Below are positions 1-7,500 of a DNA stretch of 64,000 nt, one piece after another. A program made the position numbers and the translations under genes. Origin of the DNA: Chersky-840 sp035532735. Lineage in GTDB: Bacteria > Actinomycetota > Acidimicrobiia > Acidimicrobiales > UBA8190. Position 1 is the stretch's first letter. Every line of letters starts with the position of its first letter. The stretch lies in NCBI GenBank assembly GCA_035532735.1, contig DATKQM010000063.1, positions 9,877-73,876 on the forward strand. The letters run 5' to 3'. Under the pieces are notes generated by a model. It saw only the letters and a list, made by a program, of their open reading frames with translations. It was not told the DNA's origin and did not search any database.

Positions 1-55
1 CGGTGTCGGCCGCGACGACACTGCGACAGGTTTCGAAGAATCCCTCAGTGGTCAT
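1..55 (-). CDS. Start of the next gene of the cobalamin operon (partial)
   Basis: An ATG on the minus strand at 53-55 overlaps the stop of the upstream aminotransferase gene (ATGA overlap). About 18 codons (beginning MTTEGFFETC) remain open to the window edge. The tight coupling makes it the next cistron of the cobamide operon. A cobamide gene missing from the window, such as cobT, would fit the pathway, but 18 residues are too few to identify it and I assign no function. Confidence 0.55.
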   Translation of the reverse strand, partial: MTTEGFFETCRSVVAADT

Positions 56-972
56 GACGCGCTTCTCCTGGCTGCTGGCTGATCGATCTCGGACAAGGCC
101 CGCTCCAACCGCTCGAGGCCCGACGGTGCGGGCACTGCGATGCGGACCACATCGGGCATCCCGAAGCTGGTGCAGTCTCGGACCACGATCCCGTGCGTCA
201 CCAGATCGGCGCGCAGCCCCGGCGCGGCGACGAGCACCCAGTTGGCGTCGGACGGTTGAGGTTCGTACCCGTGAGCACGAAGCAGCGCGGCCAACTGCCC
301 GCGCAGCGTCTGGACGCGAGCGGTCCAGGTGGGGAGCTCGACAGCTGCCAAGAGGTCGGGGAGGGCGGTCACCGCCAGGCTGTTGACCGACCACATGGGC
401 TGGTGATCTCGACAGCGGGCGATCGTGGCCTCCTCGCCCCCGGGCACCAGGACATAGCCGATGCGGAGCCCCGGGCACCCCAGGAGCTTGGTGAGCGAGC
501 CCACCACCACGGCGTCAGGGTCACGACGCGTCCAGGATCCGGTCGCAAGTGCGTAGAAGGCCTCGTCCCAGACCTCGGCGTGGTCGTCGTGACCCGCCAG
601 GATCCCACTCGGGTTATGGGGGTTCGAGCGCCACAGCGGTCCCCCGCCCCGTGGATGCAGCGAGAATTCGGGCTCGACCACGCGTCCGCTCATCTCCTGG
701 CCCACCAACCCGATGGCCTCGGCTCCTCCGTTGGTGAGCAGCAGGCGGCGCTCGTCGACTCCCATGGCCTCGGCCAACGAGGCCGTAGCTCGAGAGGCGT
801 CGGGGTAGCGGCGCAACGACGCCAGGTGCCGGCGCAGCACCGGCACGGGATCTGGTGCCACCGGGTTCAACGATTGCGACAGGTCGAGCACGCTCTCGGG
901 ATCCAGTCCAAGGGCGTATGCCACCGACGCCGCGTCTCCGCCGTGTGGGCCCGGGGCGGGCAATGTCGTCAT
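52..972 (-). CDS. cobC: Threonine-phosphate decarboxylase-type PLP aminotransferase (CobC/CobD)
   Basis: A fold-type I PLP enzyme of about 306 residues. Its likely reaction is decarboxylation of L-threonine-O-3-phosphate to (R)-1-amino-2-propanol phosphate, the linker that CbiB attaches to cobyric acid. Visible are TNGGAEAI, the substrate/PLP loop SNPHNPSG, WDEAFY, and the PLP-lysine block GSLTKLLGCPGLRIGY. The start at 972 forms an ATGA overlap with cbiB, so longer upstream in-frame extensions are rejected. It is shorter than the enterobacterial enzyme (about 360 residues) because the segment between the N-terminal domain and the NPHNP loop is compact. The cobS/cbiB/cobU neighbourhood makes the cobamide role likely. 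A histidinol-phosphate aminotransferase-like activity is the main alternative. Confidence 0.85.
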   Translation of the reverse strand: MTTLPAPGPHGGDAASVAYALGLDPESVLDLSQSLNPVAPDPVPVLRRHLASLRRYPDASRATASLAEAMGVDERRLLLTNGGAEAIGLVGQEMSGRVVEPEFSLHPRGGGPLWRSNPHNPSGILAGHDDHAEVWDEAFYALATGSWTRRDPDAVVVGSLTKLLGCPGLRIGYVLVPGGEEATIARCRDHQPMWSVNSLAVTALPDLLAAVELPTWTARVQTLRGQLAALLRAHGYEPQPSDANWVLVAAPGLRADLVTHGIVVRDCTSFGMPDVVRIAVPAPSGLERLERALSEIDQPAARRSAS

Positions 973-1889
973 CGTCGTCGGCCCCGAGCGAGCCGTCGCG
1001 TTGTCAGGCACAGCCCAACGGCGCCGAGGAGCACGCACAGCGCGTCGCTCACGTCCTGGGACAGTCCCACGGCGCGCCGGATGTCCGGGGGTGCGGCGCT
1101 CGGCCCGCTTCCGAGCGTGGGGCGACGCTCGGTGGTGTCCCCGTAGGTGTTCTCTCCGCCCAGACGCACACCCAATCCGGCGGCAAAAGCAGCCTCGGCC
1201 ACGCCAGCGTTCGGAGAAGGATGCAAGGGCGCCTGGGTTCGCACCGCATGCCAGACGGCCGCGGCGGCGGGGGGGCGGACCGATACCACCAGAGCGGCGG
1301 TCACTCGTGCGGGGACGAAGGCGGCCGCGTCGTCGAGACGGGCACTCGCCCACCCGTAACGGAGATATCGATCGCTGCGGTACCCCACCATCGAGTCCAT
1401 GGTGTTGACGGCGCGGTATCCGAGGGCGCCGGGCGCGCCGGCCACGGCGGCCCACCACGCCGGCGCCACCACGGCGTCCACGGTGTTCTCGGCCACCGAT
1501 TCGACTACCGCCCGGGCCATGCCCTGCGCATCGAGGGTCGCCACCTCGCGTCCGACCAGGCTGGGCAGGAGCTCCCGGGCCCGTTCGAGGTCGTCGCCCT
1601 CGAGCGCGTCGCCGATGGTCGCCGCCACCTCGCGCAATTGTCTTCCCGCCACCGCCAGGTACGTCGCCGCGGCGGTGGAGCCCACGACCGCTCCCGCCGC
1701 CGCACCCAATCCGGCGCCGAAGGCCACATGACCGACCCCGGCAGCGCGAGTGTCTCGGTAGGCCCGGGCTTCGAACCTTTCCATGCAGAGCCCGAATAGC
1801 CGCACCGGGTGCAATCCCGACGGTGGTTCGGCCAGGACGCGATCGGCGAGGACACCGAGGGCGGCCGCCATGGGCTTCGACGCGCTCAC
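969..1889 (-). CDS. cbiB: Adenosylcobinamide-phosphate synthase CbiB (CobD)
   Basis: A membrane protein of about 306 residues that joins cobyric acid with aminopropanol phosphate to give adenosylcobinamide phosphate. Family hallmarks are the N-terminal LADRVLAEPPSGLHPVRLFG block, the central SVAENTVDAVVAPAWW block, GYRAVNTMDSMVGY, and the C-terminal SPNAGVAEAAFAAGLGVRLGG region. The GTG start at 1889 overlaps the cobS stop (GTGA); a later ATG at 1871 is the alternative. Its stop overlaps the start of the aminotransferase that supplies its co-substrate, so the two are probably translationally coupled. Confidence 0.92.
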   Translation of the reverse strand: MSASKPMAAALGVLADRVLAEPPSGLHPVRLFGLCMERFEARAYRDTRAAGVGHVAFGAGLGAAAGAVVGSTAAATYLAVAGRQLREVAATIGDALEGDDLERARELLPSLVGREVATLDAQGMARAVVESVAENTVDAVVAPAWWAAVAGAPGALGYRAVNTMDSMVGYRSDRYLRYGWASARLDDAAAFVPARVTAALVVSVRPPAAAAVWHAVRTQAPLHPSPNAGVAEAAFAAGLGVRLGGENTYGDTTERRPTLGSGPSAAPPDIRRAVGLSQDVSDALCVLLGAVGLCLTTRRLARGRRR

Positions 1890-2626
1890 CACTTGGCCGC
1901 CAGGACGAGAAGCCCGACTGTCTCTCCGACCACCCCGGCCGCTCCGAGCACGTCCCCGGTGAAGCCCCCGATCCTCCGGTGCGCGAAGGCGATGACGAGA
2001 GCGAACCCCACGGCCTCGCCACCCACCGCGGCGAGTCCGTGGGTACCCCGACCCGCGACTGCGAGCCCGACCGCCAGGGCCACACCGATCAGGCCCGGCA
2101 CCACCGCATTGCTGATGCCGTCCCGCCCGGTCGACCCCCCCTGTTCGCCGGGGCCGATGAAGGCGCTGGCGAGGCCACCGGGTCGCGCGTAAGGCCCGCA
2201 TCGGGCCACGACCGCCATGCCCGTACGCGACCCGCACCACAGCGCGCCGAGGACCAGAGGGGCGGCGGCTGTCGACGCGAAGGCGCCGAAGCGGAGCACG
2301 AGCACGACCACCAGGGTCACCGCGCCGAACGCGCCCACCGCAGGGTCGGCCATGACCTCGAGGCGACGCGGGCGGGCCATGGGTGGCAGCAGGCCATCGG
2401 CCGAGTCGGCGAGCCCATCGAGATGGAGATACCCCGTCAGCGCGGCGTCGCAGGCGAGCGCCACTCCAGCGGCGACGACAGGGGGCCACGCCCGGCCCGC
2501 CAACCACCACAGCACACCCACCGCCAGCCCGATGGCCGCACCCGCGACGGGGAACCAGTCCAACGTGGCCACCGACGGGACGGCGGCACGGCCGAACGGC
2601 GTCAGGAACCCGAGCGCCCTGCGCAT
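1886..2626 (-). CDS. cobS: Adenosylcobinamide-GDP ribazoletransferase CobS
   Basis: An integral membrane enzyme of about 246 residues that condenses AdoCbi-GDP with alpha-ribazole (or its phosphate) in the last step of nucleotide-loop assembly. Visible features are the N-terminal ALGFLTPFG motif, the CobS signature GYLHLDGLADSADGLL with its acidic residues, and several hydrophobic helices. The ATG at 2626 shares a base with the cobU stop (TGATG); an upstream in-frame ATG at 2662 would lie inside cobU and is disfavoured. It sits between cobU, which makes its substrate, and cbiB. Confidence 0.92.
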   Translation of the reverse strand: MRRALGFLTPFGRAAVPSVATLDWFPVAGAAIGLAVGVLWWLAGRAWPPVVAAGVALACDAALTGYLHLDGLADSADGLLPPMARPRRLEVMADPAVGAFGAVTLVVVLVLRFGAFASTAAAPLVLGALWCGSRTGMAVVARCGPYARPGGLASAFIGPGEQGGSTGRDGISNAVVPGLIGVALAVGLAVAGRGTHGLAAVGGEAVGFALVIAFAHRRIGGFTGDVLGAAGVVGETVGLLVLAAKW

Positions 2627-3126
2627 CAGCGAGCCCGGGGCGCAACGAGTTGGAGCGTGCAACCCGCCACGACGAAACGTACGTCATCGGCCCGGGCTGC
2701 CACTGCTTGGTTGAGCCTCCCGAGCGCGTCGCGAAAGAGCCGGCCCTCCGCGGTCGACGGATGGACCGAGAGCCCGACCTCCTCGGAGACGACGACGGTG
2801 TCCCCGTTGCGATCGGCCAACGCCGAGCACAATGCCTCGACATCCACCTCCATCCCCGGAGCCGCGCTCACCCACGGGCCCAGTGAGTCCAACAGGACCG
2901 AGCCGGTCACCTCGCGTAACACCTCGGCCAGGTCAGGACCGGCCTGGACGGTGCGCCATGCCGACGGGCGTCGAGCCTGGTGCTGCTTCACCCGGGCCGC
3001 CAGCTCCTCGTCGTACCCGACGTCGAGCGTGGCGATGTAGGTGACCGGGGCCGGAAGTCCCGACGCGACGGCCTCGGCCACCGCGGACTTGCCCGATCGG
3101 GCACCACCGAGGATGAGGGCGATCAC
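2626..3126 (-). CDS. cobU: Adenosylcobinamide kinase / guanylyltransferase CobU
   Basis: A bifunctional enzyme of about 166 residues that phosphorylates adenosylcobinamide and then transfers GMP to it. The N-terminus has the P-loop LILGGARSGKS, followed by TYIATLD and the VVVSEEVGLSVHP region typical of CobU/CobP. I choose the GTG at 3126 because it overlaps the cbiZ stop (GTGA) and places the P-loop near residue 5, as in the family. The ATG further upstream would add a non-homologous extension. Confidence 0.92.
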   Translation of the reverse strand: MIALILGGARSGKSAVAEAVASGLPAPVTYIATLDVGYDEELAARVKQHQARRPSAWRTVQAGPDLAEVLREVTGSVLLDSLGPWVSAAPGMEVDVEALCSALADRNGDTVVVSEEVGLSVHPSTAEGRLFRDALGRLNQAVAARADDVRFVVAGCTLQLVAPRAR

Positions 3127-3800
3127 CTCGCACCACCGTCTCGACAGCCCGCCACAACGGCCCGGTACACCGCCCGGGCCAGGCGCGCCCCCCACGGTGA
3201 GCGGGGTCCACCGAAGGAGTGCGCGATGCCCTCATCGGGACAGGCGATGCACACGGCGTCCGACGCTGTCCCCGTGGCCGGCACACCCGCATCCCACAGG
3301 GCCTGCGCCTTGGCTTCGGTGACGGTCATCACGGCATTGACCATGGCGGCACGCGACAAGCGCTCGGGGACGATGCCCACGATGTTGATCGTGCCCGGCC
3401 CCGGCGCCGGGGGGTCGAGGGGGTCGTCGGGAGCCGCGGCCCACGTCGGACGGGTGATACCGACCGACACGTCGACCTGCGCGCCATCGTCCTCGTCGCG
3501 CCACACCGTCCGAAGATCTACAGCGGTGAGCATGCCGACTCCGGGACCGGTGAGCCCGTGCTCGAAGGCCAGCTCGGCCAGATGCGTCTCGGGATCACGG
3601 CGCGAGTAGCTCGTGGGGACCTGCGCGTTGATCACCCAATGACGCAGGCCGATGCCACCACCGAGGGGCGCCGAGGAGATCACGAGCGGTGGCTCGGGGA
3701 AGCGCCACACGAGCATGGTCAGCTGCTCGTCAACAGCGCCGTGCTCGAAGCACTCGGGGTGTATGGGCGGGCCCCACCGGTGCGGCGCGGAGTCGGTCAT
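3123..3800 (-). CDS. cbiZ: Adenosylcobinamide amidohydrolase CbiZ
   Basis: About 225 residues, matching the CbiZ family: APLGGGIG near the N-terminus, NIVGIVPERLS in the middle and the family hallmark GTASDAVCIACP near the C-terminus. CbiZ hydrolyses the aminopropanol amide of adenosylcobinamide (or of non-native cobamides) to adenosylcobyric acid, which CbiB can re-use. Having it beside cobU and cbiB gives two routes for imported cobinamide: direct GDP activation, or hydrolysis and rebuilding. The stop overlaps the cobU start, and cobO ends two bases upstream of its ATG. Confidence 0.88.
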   Translation of the reverse strand: MTDSAPHRWGPPIHPECFEHGAVDEQLTMLVWRFPEPPLVISSAPLGGGIGLRHWVINAQVPTSYSRRDPETHLAELAFEHGLTGPGVGMLTAVDLRTVWRDEDDGAQVDVSVGITRPTWAAAPDDPLDPPAPGPGTINIVGIVPERLSRAAMVNAVMTVTEAKAQALWDAGVPATGTASDAVCIACPDEGIAHSFGGPRSPWGARLARAVYRAVVAGCRDGGAR

Positions 3801-3802
3801 GG

Positions 3803-4405
3803 TCAGAATTCGATCCCCTTGCGAGCTTTGATGCCCCTGTCGTACGCGTGCTTGACCTTACGCATCTCGGTGACGGTGTCGGCGATTTCGATGAGCTCTG
3901 GGGCGGCATCACGTCCGGTGATGACCACGTTGGTCTTCGGCGCCCGACCCGTGATCCCCGCCACCACATCGGCGACATCGATCCAGCCGTAGGTAACGGC
4001 GTAGGTGAGCTCGTCGAGGATGAGGAGGTCGTAGTCGCCCGACGCCAGCTTGGCCCGAGACAGCTCCCAGGCGTGGCGACCCTTGGCCGCAGTCTCGTCG
4101 AGGTCGGAGGACTCCCAGGTGAACCCGTCGCCCATCGTCGACCACTCGATGCCCAGGTGCTCCGCCAGCTTGCGCTCACCCACCTTCCATTTCCCGCTCT
4201 TCACGAACTGAACGACTCCTACGGTCCAACCTCGGGCCCAGCCCCTGCCCATGACGCCGAACGCGGAAGATGACTTGCCCTTGCCGTGCCCGGTGTTGAT
4301 CAGGACCAGCGAGGTAGCACGGGCCGCGCGCTCGCCGGTGTCTTCGGACCCGTCGTCGTTGACGGCGTCGGAATCAGAATCTGCCATCGCACTCTCCTTC
4401 GTCAT
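3803..4405 (-). CDS. cobO: Corrinoid adenosyltransferase CobO/BtuR type
   Basis: About 200 residues. The P-loop NTGHGKGKSSSAFG, VGVVQFVKSGKW, WELSRAKL, the DLLILDELTYA Walker B block and VVITGRDAAPEL identify the CobA/CobO family. It transfers the 5'-deoxyadenosyl group of ATP to the reduced corrinoid. The first 30 residues are an acidic, probably disordered extension. Its ATG overlaps the stop of the upstream ATPase gene (ATGA), so freshly imported corrinoid would be adenosylated by the product of the next cistron. Confidence 0.93.
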   Translation of the reverse strand: MTKESAMADSDSDAVNDDGSEDTGERAARATSLVLINTGHGKGKSSSAFGVMGRGWARGWTVGVVQFVKSGKWKVGERKLAEHLGIEWSTMGDGFTWESSDLDETAAKGRHAWELSRAKLASGDYDLLILDELTYAVTYGWIDVADVVAGITGRAPKTNVVITGRDAAPELIEIADTVTEMRKVKHAYDRGIKARKGIEF

Positions 4406-5172
4406 CGCACGCGCTGAGGGATCACGATGAGATCACCGGCGTCCGAGCGCATGACCCGCACACTCGCTCCGAAGTGGCGTCCGAGAGCCTCCTCGGTCAG
4501 GACCTCGTCGGGCTTGCCGATCGACACCGCCCGCCCCTCTCCCAGGAGGATGAGGCGATCTGCGAACTGCCCAGCCAGCGTGAGGTCGTGCAGGGCGCTG
4601 AGCACCGTGAGGCCCCGCTCGCGACGTAACTCGTCGACCAGTTCCAGCGCCTCGACCCGTCGACCCAGATCCAGCGCGCTGGTGGGCTCGTCGAGGAGAA
4701 GGACCGGCGCCTGTTGGGCCAGCGCACGAGCGAGCACGAGGCGCTGGAGCTCACCCCCCGACAGTGTCGAGAGTCGACGTTCGGCCATGGTGGCCAGATC
4801 GAGCGAGACCAGGAGATCTCCGCACACGCGGCGATCTTCGGGGGACTCGAAGCCGAAATAGCCGATATGCGGGGTCCGACCGAGCAGCACGTATTGCCCC
4901 ACGGTCATGTCAGGCGGCAGTTCGGGTTGCTGAGGGACATAGGCGACGAGTCGCGCCAGATGTTTGGGCGACAGCGAGGACACCCGTACGCCGTCGACGC
5001 TGATCTCACCTTCGTGCGCCACCAAGCGGGCCACGGCCCGCAACAACGTCGTCTTGCCGGCGCCGTTGGGGCCGATGAGGCCCACCCACTCCCCCGACCC
5101 GATCCGTTCGGTCAGGTCCGAGAGAGCGGGGACGGAGTCGTAACGCACCGTGACGCTCTCGAAGGCGATCAC
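4402..5172 (-). CDS. btuD: ABC transporter ATP-binding protein for cobamide/corrinoid import (BtuD-like)
   Basis: An ATPase of about 256 residues of the FecE/BtuD class. Walker A is GPNGAGKTTLL, the Q-loop lies in AYVPQQPELP, the signature is LSGGELQRL, Walker B is VLLLDEPTSALD, and the H-loop is ALHDLTLA. The GTG at 5172 starts ten bases after the permease stop and gives the usual family N-terminus; the longer in-frame extension lies inside btuC. It forms the cytoplasmic engine of a BtuF-BtuC-BtuD importer. Confidence 0.9.
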   Translation of the reverse strand: MIAFESVTVRYDSVPALSDLTERIGSGEWVGLIGPNGAGKTTLLRAVARLVAHEGEISVDGVRVSSLSPKHLARLVAYVPQQPELPPDMTVGQYVLLGRTPHIGYFGFESPEDRRVCGDLLVSLDLATMAERRLSTLSGGELQRLVLARALAQQAPVLLLDEPTSALDLGRRVEALELVDELRRERGLTVLSALHDLTLAGQFADRLILLGEGRAVSIGKPDEVLTEEALGRHFGASVRVMRSDAGDLIVIPQRVR

Positions 5173-5182
5173 GTCGGGCCCT

Positions 5183-6280
5183 TCACGTGCTCCGGCCCAC
5201 GCGCCGAGAGCGCAGGACGAACAAGAAGAATGGTGCTCCCACGAAGGCGGTAACCACGCCGATCGGGATCTCACTGGGGGCGAGCACGGTCCGGGCGGCG
5301 ACGTCGGCCAAGATGAGGAAGGCGGCACCACCGATCATCGACACGGGCACGACCACGCGGTAACTGGCATTGGTGGTCAGACGGACGGTGTGGGGGACGA
5401 TGATGCCGACAAAGCCGATGAGCCCGCTCACCGCCACGGCTGCGGCGGTGCCGAGGGTGGCCGCCGCCACGATCGTGATGCGCACGCGCGATGACCTCAC
5501 ACCCAAGCTGTCGGCTTCGTCCTCACCCACCCGAAGCACGTCGAGGAGGCGCCGGTGCGCGAGAAGGACGACGGCACTGAGCGCGACGTACGGGAGGATG
5601 AGGACGACGTCGGACCACGAGGCCACGGTCAGGCTGCCGAGGATCCATGCGTAGACCGACTGCAGGTCCTGGGCATGTTGCTGTTGGAGAAACGTCTGGA
5701 TCGCCGTCAACAAGGCGGCGACCGCCACCCCGGCCAGGACGATCGACACCGTCGCCCCCTGTCGACCCACCGTCGCCCCCACCACATAGGTCAGCGTGAC
5801 CGCACCCACTGCGCCACCGAAGGCAGCCAGGGGCAGGAGCTGCGAGAGCCCCGGCCCCGCCACGATGACGGCGGTGGCTCCGAGCCCGGCTCCTGCCGCC
5901 ACCCCCAGAAGATAGGGATCCGCCAGGGGATTGCGGAACACCCCTTGGAACGCGGCTCCGCCTCCCGCCAACATCGCTCCCACCAGACCGCCGAGCACGA
6001 CCCTGGGGAGCCGGATCTGCCACAAGATGTCAGCGTCAATGCGACTGACCCCGGAATGAAAGTGCAGCAACGGGACATGCGAAAGCAGCACACGCAGCGC
6101 CGCGGAGAATGACAGGTCGGCGGGGCCCATCGATATGCCCAACAGCACCGCGCCCAACAGCGCGCCCAACGCCACCACGACCGGACCGCGAGCCGCGACG
6201 GGGCGTAGCGCGGGAGCCTCCTCCGCCACGGCCCGGGACGTCACCGGCGCGCTCTGTTGTCGCGGCAGCGTGGTACTCAC
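5183..6280 (-). CDS. btuC: Cobamide ABC transporter permease (BtuC/FecCD family)
   Basis: About 365 residues with nine or ten hydrophobic helices. FecCD motifs include LPRVVLGGLVGAMLAGGGAAFQG, the coupling-helix region NPLADPYLLGVAAGAG, and GFVGIIVPHTVR near the end. The GTG start at 6280 overlaps the btuF stop (GTGA), placing a cytoplasmic leader of about 35 residues before helix 1. Family members also carry haem and siderophores; the riboswitch and flanking genes argue for corrinoid. Confidence 0.9.
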   Translation of the reverse strand: MSTTLPRQQSAPVTSRAVAEEAPALRPVAARGPVVVALGALLGAVLLGISMGPADLSFSAALRVLLSHVPLLHFHSGVSRIDADILWQIRLPRVVLGGLVGAMLAGGGAAFQGVFRNPLADPYLLGVAAGAGLGATAVIVAGPGLSQLLPLAAFGGAVGAVTLTYVVGATVGRQGATVSIVLAGVAVAALLTAIQTFLQQQHAQDLQSVYAWILGSLTVASWSDVVLILPYVALSAVVLLAHRRLLDVLRVGEDEADSLGVRSSRVRITIVAAATLGTAAAVAVSGLIGFVGIIVPHTVRLTTNASYRVVVPVSMIGGAAFLILADVAARTVLAPSEIPIGVVTAFVGAPFFLFVLRSRRVGRST

Positions 6281-7224
6281 GTCCCGCCGGAATTCTTCTT
6301 GAGAGCGGACTCCACTGTCTGGAGAAGGTCGACGATGCGCGGTCCCCATCGGGACGCGATGTCGTCGTTGAGACCGACCACCTGGCCCTTTCGCACCGCC
6401 GTCATCGTCGACCACCCCGGGCGCGCCGCCACTGTGTGGACGGTTTGTCCGCAACAGATTGTGTCGGCCAGGAACACCCAGTCAGGGTTCGACTGCACGA
6501 TGAATTCCGCCGAGAGCTGGGGGTAGCCGCCGCTCGACGCGGCCGAGGGGGCGCGATCGGCGATATTGCGCAGCCCGAGCAGGCCCAGCACCTTCCCGAT
6601 GAAGGTCGACGAGGTCACCGAGAAGTAGGTCTGGTCGAGCTCGTAGTAATAGGTCTGACCCGCGCTCGACTTGGGGGCGTCCTTCACGATCTGTGCGATC
6701 TGCGCCTTCACGTGCGCAGCCTCGGTCTGTGCAGCCTGGACGTGCCCGGTGGCTTCGCCAAGCTTGGCGTAGTCCCCGTAGGCGTCGGCAAGCGTCGCCG
6801 CGGGCGGGAGCGACAGGACGGGGATGGCGAAGGCCTTGAGCCGACCGGTGAGACCGCTGCTGTCGCCCGGCACCACCACGAGGTCAGGCTTGTAGGCCAC
6901 GATGGCCTCGACATTGGGCTGAAGATCGTCGAGGGTCGTGCGAGGAGCGTTCTTCGGGTAGTCCGAGTACTTGTCGACGGCCTTCACCTGGCTCCCGGCG
7001 CCGATCGCGTAGAGCATCTCGGTGGCGGTCGGGGACAGCGAGACGATGGCATCGGGACGGGATTTGATCCGCACGGTGCCGTTGGCGGCCGACACCGACA
7101 CCGGGAACGACCCGGAGTTGGATTGGGCTGCGGCCGAAGTGTTCGGCGTGGAGCTGCACGAAGCGGCGAGCAGGCCGAGCCCGGCGCAGACACCAAGCAG
7201 CGTCCGCTGCGTGCGCTTGTTCAT
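6277..7224 (-). CDS. btuF: Corrinoid-binding lipoprotein (BtuF-like)
   Basis: About 315 residues. The N-terminus has a lipoprotein signal (basic start, hydrophobic stretch, lipobox LAASC), then a Ser/Ala-rich linker and a periplasmic-binding-protein fold of the helical-backbone class: IVSLSPTATEMLYAIGAG, YKPDLVVVPGD, and a C-terminal region with CCGQTVH. I choose the ATG at 7224 because GGAGGA lies eight bases upstream. It is the first cistron of the operon, directly below the riboswitch, and probably delivers corrinoids to BtuCD. Confidence 0.9.
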   Translation of the reverse strand: MNKRTQRTLLGVCAGLGLLAASCSSTPNTSAAAQSNSGSFPVSVSAANGTVRIKSRPDAIVSLSPTATEMLYAIGAGSQVKAVDKYSDYPKNAPRTTLDDLQPNVEAIVAYKPDLVVVPGDSSGLTGRLKAFAIPVLSLPPAATLADAYGDYAKLGEATGHVQAAQTEAAHVKAQIAQIVKDAPKSSAGQTYYYELDQTYFSVTSSTFIGKVLGLLGLRNIADRAPSAASSGGYPQLSAEFIVQSNPDWVFLADTICCGQTVHTVAARPGWSTMTAVRKGQVVGLNDDIASRWGPRIVDLLQTVESALKKNSGGT

Positions 7225-7231
7225 GTGATCA

Positions 7232-7253
7232 TCCTCCATCGGTTGGCGGAGGA
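7232..7253 (-). promoter_or_regulatory. Shine-Dalgarno-sequestering hairpin before btuF
   Basis: On the minus strand the btuF ribosome-binding sequence GGAGGA (plus 7232-7237) is exactly complementary to TCCTCC (plus 7248-7253) ten bases upstream. The pair would form a six-bp stem hiding the ribosome site. It lies downstream of the cobalamin aptamer, where an expression platform is expected, so translational control is the likely mechanism. No U-tract follows, which argues against a terminator. Confidence 0.6.
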
Positions 7254-7329
7254 CGAAGTGCGCCCGCTGCGACACCCGATGGTGGTGCCCAACGAACCGC
7301 CCTTCCTCCGAGGACAGGTTTCGCTGATG

Positions 7330-7437
7330 CAGGACAGGCGTCCGGGCTCGTCCCCCGAGAGGGCATCACCGTTGCGGGACAGCGCCGGGATCTCACCGGC
7401 CTTCGCTGGGCCTACACCACTTCGGCTGGCACCGAAG
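7330..7437 (-). promoter_or_regulatory. Cobalamin (adenosylcobalamin) riboswitch aptamer
   Basis: Read on the minus strand, this stretch contains the conserved core elements of the B12 riboswitch in order: GGTGCCAGCCGAAG at the 5' side, GCCGGTGAGATCCCGGCGC, CTGTCCCGCAACGGTGATG, and the B12-box-like GAGCCCGGACGCCTGTCC. The aptamer precedes a ten-gene corrinoid uptake and remodelling operon, the expected regulon. Boundaries are approximate; covariance scoring was not possible. Confidence 0.88.
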
Positions 7438-7500
7438 CGGACGTACGTTAGCCCTCGGGAATGATCGTCGCCACCGCCACGCCGCGCCTATGTCCGTCGC

